Shown here: in pieces, positions 35,584 to 44,625 of the stretch
How the letters are laid out: every line of letters starts with the position of its first letter
Numbering within the stretch: the first letter of the stretch is position 1
Assembly (NCBI GenBank): GCA_964369665.1
Contig: CAYJFS010000001.1
Span: 372,001 to 436,000 of the forward strand
Origin: Bilophila sp964369665
GTDB lineage: Bacteria; Desulfobacterota; Desulfovibrionia; Desulfovibrionales; Desulfovibrionaceae
Reading direction: 5' to 3'
DNA: 64,000 nucleotides
Translations under genes and position numbers: made by a program
Notes under the pieces: generated by a model
The model's database searches: none
What the model was told of the DNA's origin: nothing
The model's input: only the letters and a program-made list of their open reading frames with translations

Positions 35584-36960
35584 ATGGCAAAGGAGCAAAA
35601 ACGAGATGCTTTTACATCAAAATTAGGAATTCTTGCTGCAACACTTGGCTCAGCTGTTGGCCTTGGAAATATATGGAAATTTCCTTCTGTAACAGGTCAA
35701 AATGGAGGTGCATCCTTTCTCCTCCTCTATATATTAGCTACACTCTTTGCAGGGCTTCCTATTCTCATTGCTGAAATTGCTATTGGTCGAACAGCAAAGG
35801 CAAATGCTGTAACATCTTTTAAAAAAATTTCTCCAGGTCCCTGGTGGCTTATTGGATTAGTTGGTGTCGCTTCAACCGTTTTTGTTCTTGGCTTTTATAC
35901 AGAAGTAGCAGGTTGGGTATATGCTTATATTCTTAAATCCATATCTGGTAGTGTAAACACTACTGATCCAATAATTGCAGGCCAAATTTTTCAAGAGCTG
36001 CTCAATAGCCCTTTACAAACACTTATATGGCAATGGATAGTTATTGCAGTAGTTACAACTATAATTATACAAGGTGCTTCCAAAGGCATTGAAAAAGCAA
36101 CAAGTATCTTAATGCCTATTTTATTTATTTTACTTATAATTATTTGTGTTCGCAGTATGACTCTACCAAATGCTATAGAGGGTCTTCGATTTCTTTTTAT
36201 GCCTGACTTTTCAAAAATAGATGGATCTGTTGTTTTATTAGCAATGGGCCTTGCTTTCTTTAAACTTTCCTTAGGTATGGGAACAATGCTTACATATGGT
36301 AGTTATTTCCGTGATGATGTTAACATCCCTTTTATGGCTACACGGGTTATGTTTTTTGACTTACTTGTATCTATTCTTGCTGGTATTGCTATATTCCCAG
36401 CAGTTTTTGCATTTGGTTTTGAACCAACATCTGGACCAAGTCTTTTATTTATAACAGTTCCTGCTGTGTTTGACTCTCTGCCTGGTGGCCAATTCTTTAC
36501 TGCTGGATTTTTTATATTAGCAGCCATTGCCTCTACTGGTGCAATGCTTGCATTATTTGAAGCACCTGTAGCATGGGTTCTTGAAACACTTAACATTTCC
36601 AGAAAAAAAGCTGCTATTATTGTTGCTATATTTTTTATAATTTTTGGAGCACCTGCAGCTCTCTCTGAAAACATCCTTGCACACGTTACTTTATTTGGTC
36701 TTAATACATTTGAATTTTATGACTATCTCTCATCAAATATTCTTATGCCTATTGGAGGTTTCTTTATCTGCTTGTTTACTGGATATATTTGGAATAAAGA
36801 AAGCCTAAAAAATACACTTTCTAATAATTCCTCATTGCATAATAGTAATATTATACGTTTTCTTATGTTTCAATTTAAATATGTTACACCTATCATTATT
36901 CTTATTATCATGCTTCACAGTTTTAATACATTTACAATTATATACGACTTACTCCAGTAA
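35584..36960 (+). CDS. Sodium-dependent transporter, NSS (SNF) family
   Basis: Integral membrane Na+ symporter of the LeuT fold, usually importing amino acids or related amines. Helix 1 has the diagnostic 'GSAVGLGNIWKFPSVTGQNGG' pattern (about residues 17-37, sodium and substrate site), helix 6 is 'LSLGMGTMLTYGSYFRDD', and about 11-12 hydrophobic helices are seen. I prefer the ATG at 35584 (458 residues), eight bases after AAAGGG; a GTG at 35578 would add two residues. It stands alone, convergent with a radical SAM gene. For a host-dependent bacterium, amino-acid uptake is a plausible role, but the substrate is not readable. Confidence 0.9.
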   Translation: MAKEQKRDAFTSKLGILAATLGSAVGLGNIWKFPSVTGQNGGASFLLLYILATLFAGLPILIAEIAIGRTAKANAVTSFKKISPGPWWLIGLVGVASTVFVLGFYTEVAGWVYAYILKSISGSVNTTDPIIAGQIFQELLNSPLQTLIWQWIVIAVVTTIIIQGASKGIEKATSILMPILFILLIIICVRSMTLPNAIEGLRFLFMPDFSKIDGSVVLLAMGLAFFKLSLGMGTMLTYGSYFRDDVNIPFMATRVMFFDLLVSILAGIAIFPAVFAFGFEPTSGPSLLFITVPAVFDSLPGGQFFTAGFFILAAIASTGAMLALFEAPVAWVLETLNISRKKAAIIVAIFFIIFGAPAALSENILAHVTLFGLNTFEFYDYLSSNILMPIGGFFICLFTGYIWNKESLKNTLSNNSSLHNSNIIRFLMFQFKYVTPIIILIIMLHSFNTFTIIYDLLQ

Positions 36961-37026
36961 TTAAAGATGACTGCTATATTCAACCATATGTGTTTTAATA
37001 TAATAAGGTTATATTTATAAAAATAC

Positions 37027-38103
37027 TTATTGTACAAAGAACACTTCCCCATATGTATTATTAGACCAAAAAACATTCTTCTTAGAGATACCTATATTTG
37101 CCCAACGTTCTTTTAAATTCCCAGAATGTCCATAAAAAAAACCTCTACAAAAAGAAGGCAAATAAAGAGCACTTAATAGGCAACCATGATTTTGTACTAT
37201 ATTTTCAATAAGATACAATAAGGCTTCACCTTGGACCATGCTCCCTAAAGCAGGATGCCTTGGACCTGCAAGAATGGACTTATCCAATGATTCTTCAGGT
37301 GCTAAACTTAAACGGATAACAGGAATATTAAACGACCATGCATCTGCTAATGCCTTACCAAGTGTCTTAACTGTAGTCTTAAGATCCCAAGGCTGATATA
37401 AGCCTTTTTTCCAAGTTATAGCAAGCTCTATCCCATCAATTACAAGACAAGGATAAAACCTCAAACATGCTGGTGATAACGCTAGTGCTTGTTGAACATC
37501 ATTCAAAAAAACTTCAGGTGTACTTCCAGGCATACCAGGAAGGAGTTGTATACCAAATTCTAACCCTACTGAAGCTATCTTTTTACATCCTTCAAGGATC
37601 TGGTTTTTATCATAGCCTCGCCTAACAAGATCTAATGAAGTATTTGAAAAACTTTGTACACCAAGTTCAATAAGCTGAAAACCTGCAGCTTTAAGTTGTG
37701 TCAAAACTTCTGTACTTAAGGCATCTGGACGTGTTGAACACCTTGCACGTTCGATTAATCCTTCATTATAACATAATTTTACTATATCTAAACATTGTTG
37801 AAAAATTTTAGGTGGAAGAAGTGTAAATGTTCCTCCATAAAAAGCTAATTCTATAGAAATTTTTTCTATACTTGTATCTATTTTCCTCCTCAACTCTCTT
37901 AAAAGATGATCAAACTTTATTGCTAGAGGTACTGTTTCAGAGTTTAAATTCAAACCTGTTTGTTTATCTTGTGCACAAAATATACAACGATAAGGACATC
38001 CCTTAAAAGGTAAAAAAACAGGCACAACAATTTCTTGCTTTTTTACACCCATATTTCCCAAACGAAAGGTATATTTTTTTATTGTACTATTTATATTTTT
38101 CAT
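37027..38103 (-). CDS. Radical SAM protein, Elp3-like
   Basis: A 358-residue radical SAM enzyme. The [4Fe-4S] site is C36-x3-C40-x2-C43 in 'GCPYRCIFCAQ', followed by 'ELAFYGGTFTLLP', the GGTFT motif found in Elp3- and HemN-type radical SAM proteins, and 'LIELGVQSFSNTSLDLVRRGYD'. There is no acetyltransferase domain, unlike true Elp3. The C-terminal half includes 'LAGPRHPALGSMVQGEA'. The substrate is unknown to me. It lies between the convergent transporter and the divergent HIT gene. Confidence 0.82.
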   Translation of the reverse strand: MKNINSTIKKYTFRLGNMGVKKQEIVVPVFLPFKGCPYRCIFCAQDKQTGLNLNSETVPLAIKFDHLLRELRRKIDTSIEKISIELAFYGGTFTLLPPKIFQQCLDIVKLCYNEGLIERARCSTRPDALSTEVLTQLKAAGFQLIELGVQSFSNTSLDLVRRGYDKNQILEGCKKIASVGLEFGIQLLPGMPGSTPEVFLNDVQQALALSPACLRFYPCLVIDGIELAITWKKGLYQPWDLKTTVKTLGKALADAWSFNIPVIRLSLAPEESLDKSILAGPRHPALGSMVQGEALLYLIENIVQNHGCLLSALYLPSFCRGFFYGHSGNLKERWANIGISKKNVFWSNNTYGEVFFVQ

Positions 38104-38197
38104 TACAATATCATGAGTACCTTATGTAAGATTTATCAATCAATAAAAAATTATATATTACATTTTAATACATAATAAAAATCTAACGATACTACCT

Positions 38198-38638
38198 ATG
38201 GATAAACAAAAAAATTGTATCTTCTGTAAAATTATTCAAGGAGAACTACCCTCTGTTTCTATAACCAAAACAGATAATATGTTTATTTTTCTTGACATAA
38301 ATCCTGTAAATAAAGGTCATTTACTTGTTGTTCCTACTATCCATGCAGAAACTATTTTTGACTTTTCAGAAAACTTAGGAACTGAACTTATACAACTAAT
38401 GAAAAAACTTGGGTCTGCCCTTATGCATGCTATGCATGCTGATGGACTGAATATTTTACAAAATAATTATGTGGCTGCAGGCCAAGAAGTACCACATATT
38501 CACTGGCACTTAGTGCCTAGATTTACTAATGATCAACACCCTCTACATCCATGGAAACGCAATAAATATAATGATAGTCAAGAAATGCAAACCATTGCTA
38601 ATAAAATTATATCCATACTCTATGAAAAATATTCTTAA
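38198..38638 (+). CDS. HIT-family nucleotide hydrolase/transferase
   Basis: Small cytoplasmic protein of 146 residues in the histidine-triad family, whose members hydrolyse nucleoside phosphoramidates or dinucleotides. An N-terminal 'NCIFCKIIQGELPS' with paired cysteines, a 'VNKGHLLVVPTIHAETIFD' strand and the triad H-I-H-W-H in 'VPHIHWHLVPRF' are all present, so it should be active. It precedes an IHF-like gene by 63 bases in the same direction. Confidence 0.93.
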   Translation: MDKQKNCIFCKIIQGELPSVSITKTDNMFIFLDINPVNKGHLLVVPTIHAETIFDFSENLGTELIQLMKKLGSALMHAMHADGLNILQNNYVAAGQEVPHIHWHLVPRFTNDQHPLHPWKRNKYNDSQEMQTIANKIISILYEKYS

Positions 38639-38701
38639 TGTCCATACTCCAAACAAAACCGTCTCTATTGAGCTCTTTATAGCTATAACAGGAATAAAAA
38701 A

Positions 38702-38992
38702 ATGGATATTGTATTAACAAAGACAGAACTTATTGATGCTATTTATGAAAAACTTTCCCAAAAAAATAAGGCTGATATCAAAAATATTGTAGAAACCCTT
38801 TTAAGCATAATGAAATCTACTATAAAAACCGAAAATACATTATTGCTTAGCGGGTTTGGAAAATTTGAAGCATATAGCAAAAACATGCGTACTGGAAGAA
38901 ATCCATATACCGAACAAGCTATGTTGTTAGTCGCACGAAAGGTCGTTGTTTTTCGGATATCAAAAAAATTTCGACTTGAGCTTAATACTTAA
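38702..38992 (+). CDS. ihfA: HU/IHF-family DNA-binding protein, IHF-alpha-like
   Basis: Nucleoid protein of 96 residues that bends DNA. 'TKTELIDAIYEKL' at the N-terminus, 'LSGFGKFEAYSKNMRTGRNPYTEQ' region (written here in part: GFGKF then GRNP), and the C-terminal helix fit IHF-alpha/HU. The proline in GRNP that intercalates into DNA is present. An AGGAAT ribosome site precedes the ATG at 38702. The exact choice between IHF-alpha and another HU-like paralogue is uncertain; the 'TKTEL' start and length favour IHF-alpha. Confidence 0.82.
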   Translation: MDIVLTKTELIDAIYEKLSQKNKADIKNIVETLLSIMKSTIKTENTLLLSGFGKFEAYSKNMRTGRNPYTEQAMLLVARKVVVFRISKKFRLELNT

Positions 38993-39219
38993 TATATAGA
39001 ATAAAAATATATTTAAATACAACCAAACATGCTATACAATAAAAAACAAACTAATATTATATTCTATTGATTAGAAAAAATATCTTTATGTTAAAATTTT
39101 ATGATGTATATGCTGTTAATTTCAACACAAAGATGTTCTCTTTCCATGTTTAAAAAATTTCATAATATCATAATAAGATATAAAATACTTTACAGCACTT
39201 ATTACATTACAATATTTTA

Positions 39220-39882
39220 TCAAGATTCACTATCTTTCTTTACTAATGCAACAAATGACCGCTTTTTCCCTTGAACACTATATACATATGTTTCTTGTAC
39301 ACACCAATTGGAAGATACTCTTTCTATAGTCTGTCCTTGTAAAAGCAAAATAATGAATCCTTGGGTAGATAACATATCCTCAACAAAAACAAGCAACGTT
39401 TCCCATGGCATAAAAGCACGACTTATAATAACATTAGGGTATTGTATATTATTGGTTACTAAAGACTCCACACGACCATGATAAACATATGTTTTTGATA
39501 GAGGTCTCCGTGCTAAAATAGTTGTAAGGAATAGTGCTCTTTTCTCTTTAGCTTCAATGAGCCAATATTGGCCTTTATTCCATACTACACGAAGAGGAAT
39601 ACCAGGTAAACCTGCACCTGAACCTATATCCCAAATGACAGAATCATCTGACACATTAAGTGTTTGTAGAAATAAAGATAAGTGAAAACTATCAAGAATC
39701 AAACTATTAAAAATAGTTTCCCAATCTTTTGGCCCAACAAGATTCATACACTGATTCCAGTGTAATAACATTCCAAGATAATACTGAAGATACGATATCT
39801 GCTCTAGAGAAAAAGAAAACCCTGCTTTTATACAACATTGTTCTAACTGCTCTTGTGGAACTATTTCAAAAACTGAATCCAT
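39220..39882 (-). CDS. rsmG: 16S rRNA (guanine-N7) methyltransferase RsmG
   Basis: Methylates G527 of 16S rRNA using S-adenosylmethionine. The SAM loop is 'DIGSGAGLPGIPLRVVW', preceded by 'HWNQCMNLVGPKDWETIF', both typical of GidB/RsmG. I place the start at the ATG at 39882 ('MDSVFEIVPQEQL'), giving 220 residues, the usual size; the open frame extends with a GTG to 39957, which would add 25 hydrophobic residues with no family match and no ribosome site. It follows dsbD on the minus strand. The start remains uncertain. Confidence 0.9.
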   Translation of the reverse strand: MDSVFEIVPQEQLEQCCIKAGFSFSLEQISYLQYYLGMLLHWNQCMNLVGPKDWETIFNSLILDSFHLSLFLQTLNVSDDSVIWDIGSGAGLPGIPLRVVWNKGQYWLIEAKEKRALFLTTILARRPLSKTYVYHGRVESLVTNNIQYPNVIISRAFMPWETLLVFVEDMLSTQGFIILLLQGQTIERVSSNWCVQETYVYSVQGKKRSFVALVKKDSES

Positions 39883-39961
39883 AACCAGTACACTTACCAA
39901 AAAATATTTACATACATAGGCTTTGAAACCCAAAGTTATCAAAGCAATAAAATACACTAAA

Positions 39962-41803
39962 CTATTTTTGACCCAACGTTACTTTTAAAGCATCTTCAAG
40001 CTGTTCTTGTGTATATAAGTCACGTAATATCATTGGTTGATTAAATTCATTACCAGAAGGGAATATAGCTATTACAGGAATACTTATACTACCTAAAGAA
40101 CGCAATAAAGCCTCTCCACCTGGGTTATTCGACGTTAAATCAACTTTAACAGGAACAATACCATATTGCTCAATAATTTTTTCTAAAAAGCTTGTTGTTA
40201 AGACAGTCTTTTCAAGAAACTTACATGTTGGACACCAATCTGCCGTAAAATGCAAAAAAACAGGTTTTTTCCCAAGAAGTGTTTGAAAACACTCTTTAGA
40301 ATAAAATTCGTCTGTATCTACTGACTGTTGAAAGTTCCACCAAATAGATAAAAAAATTATACAAAGAGCAAAAAAACCAACAAAAAACTTTTGAACTGTA
40401 GACGCAGTCAACCCACCCAAACTACCCCAAAACCATGCTGCAATTGCAGTAATAAGAAGTGTTACTAGAGCAGAGATGAACATATATCCTGGTAAAATCG
40501 ATATTAAATAAATTATTGTTCCTAAAAGAAAAAATCCAACTAATCTCTCTACTTTAATACACCATTTACCAGGTTTAGGTAGAAAAAAAAGACTATTGGG
40601 ATAAAGAGCAAAAATAATATACGGTAAAGACATACCTAAACTTGTAGCTAAAAAAACAACTAAGATAATATACAATGGTTGTAAAATAGCCCAACCAAGA
40701 ACACCACCTAAAAGAGGTCCACTACATGGTGTGGCAAGAAAGGTCGCCATAAAACCTGTAAAGTAAGACTGTATATAGGGATGAGAAGAGGTATTAATTT
40801 TAAAATCAATTACAGGCAATGTAAAAATATCAAACAAAGACAATGCCAAAATAAAAATAACAATAATTAAACCAAAAACAATAGGAATACTTTGGAAAAA
40901 GGCACCCCATGTTAATCCAAGAAATCCCACACCTAAAGCTAGCAAAAAAAACCAGCTTATAATTCCAAGAACAAAAAATATGTTTTGTATCCTTATTAAT
41001 CGAAGATACCTCTGCTCATTTTTCTGATTAATCTGAGAAAGAATAAAAGAAAACTTTAATGTTAATACAGGAAGAACACATGGCATTATATTTAAAATAA
41101 GCCCTGCTAAAAATCCAAACAACAACGCTAACTCAATTCGTGTAGGTTCAAAACTTTCTTGTAAATACTGTGGTTTTAGTTTTACTTCTTCAGCTTTTTC
41201 TATTGTACTAAAATCGTTAGTGGCTAGAGCATGATCAGATAGATCTTGTTCATAAAAACCCTTATATAGCCAATACTCTTCTTCCCAAGGTACTTCTGAC
41301 AAATCTGGAATTTTTTTTGGAAATACTATTGGAATCTGTTGATCAACTGGAATACAATTCTTTGAAGAACATGCTAACAGAGAAACACCAAGTATTAAAT
41401 CTTTCTTTAAGACATCACTTGATGCTTGTATAAAAACAGGAAAATCTCCTGTATATACCCCTATAACTTTATCTTCATTTAATACACCATCATAAGCTTC
41501 ACCTTGTGGGTAATATGTCTGGGATATAATAGGCTTACCTGTCGAGTCTTGAAGTACTACTGTTGTTGGAAGAGCTCCTGTATCGCTATGTGCATATGTA
41601 TAGTATTCTTCTTCTAATTTAAAAAGAACTTTAATAACTACGTCTGATGTTGACTTATTTTGATTAAGACAATAATCAAATGTTACTTGAAATGGTAAAT
41701 CAGACGTATCTAAAGCTCTTACTAGTTGAGTAAAATAAATACATAGAAAAAAAATACAACAAATAACTAATGTATAATACCTTCGTATAAAATGAAAATA
41801 CAT
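39962..41803 (-). CDS. dsbD: Thiol:disulfide interchange protein DsbD
   Basis: Moves reducing power from cytoplasmic thioredoxin through the inner membrane to periplasmic proteins. A signal-like N-terminus (about 8-29) leads to an N-terminal immunoglobulin-like domain with paired cysteines in 'LLACSSKNCIPVDQQ', a membrane domain of eight or so helices with 'MPCVLPVLTLK' and 'TPCSGPLLGG' (the redox-active cysteines), and a C-terminal thioredoxin-like domain with C524-P-T-C527. All three redox centres are therefore intact. Length 613 is typical. Transcribed with rsmG downstream after a 79-base gap to the preferred start. Confidence 0.94.
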   Translation of the reverse strand: MYFHFIRRYYTLVICCIFFLCIYFTQLVRALDTSDLPFQVTFDYCLNQNKSTSDVVIKVLFKLEEEYYTYAHSDTGALPTTVVLQDSTGKPIISQTYYPQGEAYDGVLNEDKVIGVYTGDFPVFIQASSDVLKKDLILGVSLLACSSKNCIPVDQQIPIVFPKKIPDLSEVPWEEEYWLYKGFYEQDLSDHALATNDFSTIEKAEEVKLKPQYLQESFEPTRIELALLFGFLAGLILNIMPCVLPVLTLKFSFILSQINQKNEQRYLRLIRIQNIFFVLGIISWFFLLALGVGFLGLTWGAFFQSIPIVFGLIIVIFILALSLFDIFTLPVIDFKINTSSHPYIQSYFTGFMATFLATPCSGPLLGGVLGWAILQPLYIILVVFLATSLGMSLPYIIFALYPNSLFFLPKPGKWCIKVERLVGFFLLGTIIYLISILPGYMFISALVTLLITAIAAWFWGSLGGLTASTVQKFFVGFFALCIIFLSIWWNFQQSVDTDEFYSKECFQTLLGKKPVFLHFTADWCPTCKFLEKTVLTTSFLEKIIEQYGIVPVKVDLTSNNPGGEALLRSLGSISIPVIAIFPSGNEFNQPMILRDLYTQEQLEDALKVTLGQK

Positions 41804-41827
41804 ATTACCTTCCTCAAACCAAAAAAA

Positions 41828-41855
41828 CTTGACTTAAAATAGTCTATACCGATAA
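41828..41855 (+). promoter_or_regulatory. Possible promoter of tRNA-Lys(CTT)
   Basis: TTGACT (41828-41833, five of six) with GATAAA (41850-41855, four of six) at a 16-base spacing, about 37 bases before the tRNA. The match is fair rather than strong. Confidence 0.4.
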
Positions 41856-41891
41856 AAACTACTTCAAGTATATTGCTTTCAGGCATGTAAA

Positions 41892-41967
<76 letters not shown>

Positions 41968-42067
41968 AAACATCTCTTCCCCAAAAACACTGTACTTACC
42001 TAACCATTACTTTATTTACAAATGCATAGATTACCATTAATGCAATCAATAAATACTTATGCTATTA

Positions 42068-43207
42068 TTATCGTTTGCCAGCTCTCAACCTTGCATAAAG
42101 AGCTTTTTCATAAACATCTAGTGTTCTTGTCAAGAACAGACTACTTGTTAAATCTTGTATTCTTTTATAGCATATTTCTATAAGCTTACCTCTCCAGCCT
42201 CCATCAGAAATAGTTTTTTTTAATAATTGCATTAAGGCCTGACTATCCTTAGGATCAACTAAAGCCTCTTTAGGCAACAAATCAGGCATAACACCAACAT
42301 TTGTAGAAATAAGCGGCCTTTTACAGGCCATCATTTCTAAAGCAGCTCTTGCAATAGTTTCAGACCATAAAGAAGCAACTATACCTATATCTAAAGCAGA
42401 AAGATATCCTGGTACATCTTGTATTTTACCTGTAGTAATAACATATTCCTTAATGCCAGCATTATGTATCCAACTATCAATCTCTTTTTGTGTTATATCT
42501 GTAGGAAACCCTATAAGTAATAAACGAATATTTGTATATCCTTCTTGTATTAACGATGCTATGATATCAATAAGCTCTTTTTGACCTTTTACTTTATCAA
42601 AACGACCTAGTAGTCCTATAACACAATGTGATGAATTAAAACCATACTTAGAACGTATCTCCTGACGTGCTTCTTCTGAAAAGTAAAACTTGTTTGTATC
42701 TACTCCACCTAGAATAGTATATATATGTTCTTTAGGTATATGCATTATAGAAGAAAAATGTTTTTCCATACAACTATTTGTAACAACTATTGCATCTGTC
42801 ATATACCTATGTAAGAACTTATTACACAAAGTAGCTTTTGGTTTACGTTGATCACCCCGTGTTCTTATTAAAGCATAGTTTCCAAAATTTCTTAACAAAC
42901 TCCAAATAAAAAATGCTTCTCCTCTATGACAATTTACGATATGTGGATTAAATGTACTTATAAGCTTTTTAAGCTCTTGTACAAGTTTAAAAAAAACAAT
43001 AGGATTAAATGTGTTTAAAGGTAAACAAAAAGGTACAAGCCCCATCTTTATTGCTTGATAGTATGGCTCTGTATTCTTAAGTGTTATTACAAGAACTGTA
43101 TGTCCTGAATCATTTAAAAGGCGTGAAAGTTCAAGAGCATACCATGCAGTTGCATTAAACCACTTTACATTAATAACCTGAATAATACGTAATTTTGTTT
43201 TACCCAT
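42068..43207 (-). CDS. Glycosyltransferase family 4 (GT-B fold)
   Basis: A 379-residue nucleotide-sugar-dependent transferase. The N-terminal domain has 'IQVINVKWFNATAWYALELS', and the C-terminal GT4 domain (about 190-379) has 'VIGLLGRFDKVKGQKELID' and the donor-binding E-x7-E type segment 'IARAALEMMACKRPLISTNVGVMPDLL' (split here from the family signature). Probable role in LPS core or other glycan; the donor and acceptor are unknown. It stands between a tRNA and divergent dapL, with no sugar-nucleotide genes alongside. Confidence 0.85.
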   Translation of the reverse strand: MGKTKLRIIQVINVKWFNATAWYALELSRLLNDSGHTVLVITLKNTEPYYQAIKMGLVPFCLPLNTFNPIVFFKLVQELKKLISTFNPHIVNCHRGEAFFIWSLLRNFGNYALIRTRGDQRKPKATLCNKFLHRYMTDAIVVTNSCMEKHFSSIMHIPKEHIYTILGGVDTNKFYFSEEARQEIRSKYGFNSSHCVIGLLGRFDKVKGQKELIDIIASLIQEGYTNIRLLLIGFPTDITQKEIDSWIHNAGIKEYVITTGKIQDVPGYLSALDIGIVASLWSETIARAALEMMACKRPLISTNVGVMPDLLPKEALVDPKDSQALMQLLKKTISDGGWRGKLIEICYKRIQDLTSSLFLTRTLDVYEKALYARLRAGKR

Positions 43208-43381
43208 AAATAACCATTAATATATTGTTCCAGTGTTCTTTTTCCTAAAAATATACACAGATACATATTAGCTTTATACATACTATTATAATGTATACTC
43301 TTACTTCACAACCATAATTATATACTATCTTTTTAAAGGTATTCAATCTAAATAAAACTCTGATAAAATAAAGGATTACTC

Positions 43382-44608
43382 ATGGCACACAGTAATAAAA
43401 ATTATCTTGAACTCCCAAAGTCGTATTTTTTTGTAGAAATCGCACAAAAAGTTGCAGAATATAAAAAACTCCACCCTAATCAAGATATTATTCGACTAAG
43501 TGTTGGAGATGTTACTCGTCCATTAGTACCTGCAGTTATCCAAGCACTACACAGTGCTGTAGACGAAATGGCTAAAACAGAAACATTTCAAGGTTATGGT
43601 CCAGAACAAGGCCAAAATTTTCTTATAGACGCCATCTGTTATAATGATTATACGTCACGTGGCATCCATATTGAACCAGACGAAATATTTATTAGTGATG
43701 GATCTAAATGTGATGTTGCTAACTTCCAAGAACTTTTTGATCCATATGATCGTGTAGCTGTTGTTGATCCTGTATACCCAGTCTATATTGACTCTAATGT
43801 CATGTCTGGAAGACTTGGCTACTTTAGCAATAATAGATGGGAAAAACTTATCTACCTTCCATGTACAGCTGAAAATAATTTTATACCTGAACTTCCAAAG
43901 CAAAATCCAGATCTTATTTACCTATGTTATCCTAATAATCCTACGGGAACAGTACTTTCAAAAGATGATCTAAAAAAATGGGTTACATATGCCCATGATG
44001 TGAACGCTATTATTCTTTTTGATGCTGCCTATGAAGCATTTATTACAGATCCATCAATCCCTCATAGTATTTTTGAAATAGATGGTGCCAGAGAAGTAGC
44101 TGTTGAATTTCGAAGTTTCTCAAAGACAGCAGGCTTCACAGGACTCCGTTGTGCTTATTCTATTGTACCTAAAGATTTAAAAGTACAAACACAAGAAGGT
44201 GTGCTACAATCATTGAATACTATGTGGAAACGAAGACAAACAACAAAATATAATGGCTGTTCGTATATTGTACAAAAAGGCGCTACTGCTGTATTCACAC
44301 CTGAAGGGAAAAAACAAATTCAAGAAAACATTCAATATTACATGAATAATGCAAAAATTATCCAAACATCGTTAGAAAAAATAGGTATTACTACTGTTGG
44401 GGGTATTAATGCTCCATATGTCTGGCTTAAAACACCTGAAAAAATGAGTTCCTGGGAATTTTTTGACTTACTTCTCAATAAAACTGGTATTGTAGGTACT
44501 CCTGGTATAGGTTTTGGACCTCATGGAGAAGGCTATTTTCGTCTTACAGGCTTTGGTTCATATGAAAATACATGCTTAGCTATTGAACAAATCCAAAGAA
44601 ATTTTTAA
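43382..44608 (+). CDS. dapL: LL-diaminopimelate aminotransferase
   Basis: PLP enzyme that converts tetrahydrodipicolinate straight to LL-diaminopimelate, bypassing the succinylase or acetylase steps of lysine and wall synthesis. The cofactor lysine is K248 in 'SFSKTAGFTGLR'; 'CYPNNPTGTVL' and the N-terminal 'DIIRLSVGDVTRPL' are diagnostic of DapL over other class I aminotransferases. Length 408 is normal. AAAGGA lies upstream of the ATG. The DapL route is typical for Desulfovibrio relatives, chlamydiae and plants. Confidence 0.95.
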   Translation: MAHSNKNYLELPKSYFFVEIAQKVAEYKKLHPNQDIIRLSVGDVTRPLVPAVIQALHSAVDEMAKTETFQGYGPEQGQNFLIDAICYNDYTSRGIHIEPDEIFISDGSKCDVANFQELFDPYDRVAVVDPVYPVYIDSNVMSGRLGYFSNNRWEKLIYLPCTAENNFIPELPKQNPDLIYLCYPNNPTGTVLSKDDLKKWVTYAHDVNAIILFDAAYEAFITDPSIPHSIFEIDGAREVAVEFRSFSKTAGFTGLRCAYSIVPKDLKVQTQEGVLQSLNTMWKRRQTTKYNGCSYIVQKGATAVFTPEGKKQIQENIQYYMNNAKIIQTSLEKIGITTVGGINAPYVWLKTPEKMSSWEFFDLLLNKTGIVGTPGIGFGPHGEGYFRLTGFGSYENTCLAIEQIQRNF

Positions 44609-44625
44609 ATATCATAAAAATTATC

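Noticed and set aside
36303..36674. 123-codon minus-strand frame inside the NSS transporter gene
   Set aside because: Fully antisense to a conserved membrane protein gene, with no start signals; a shadow of codon composition.
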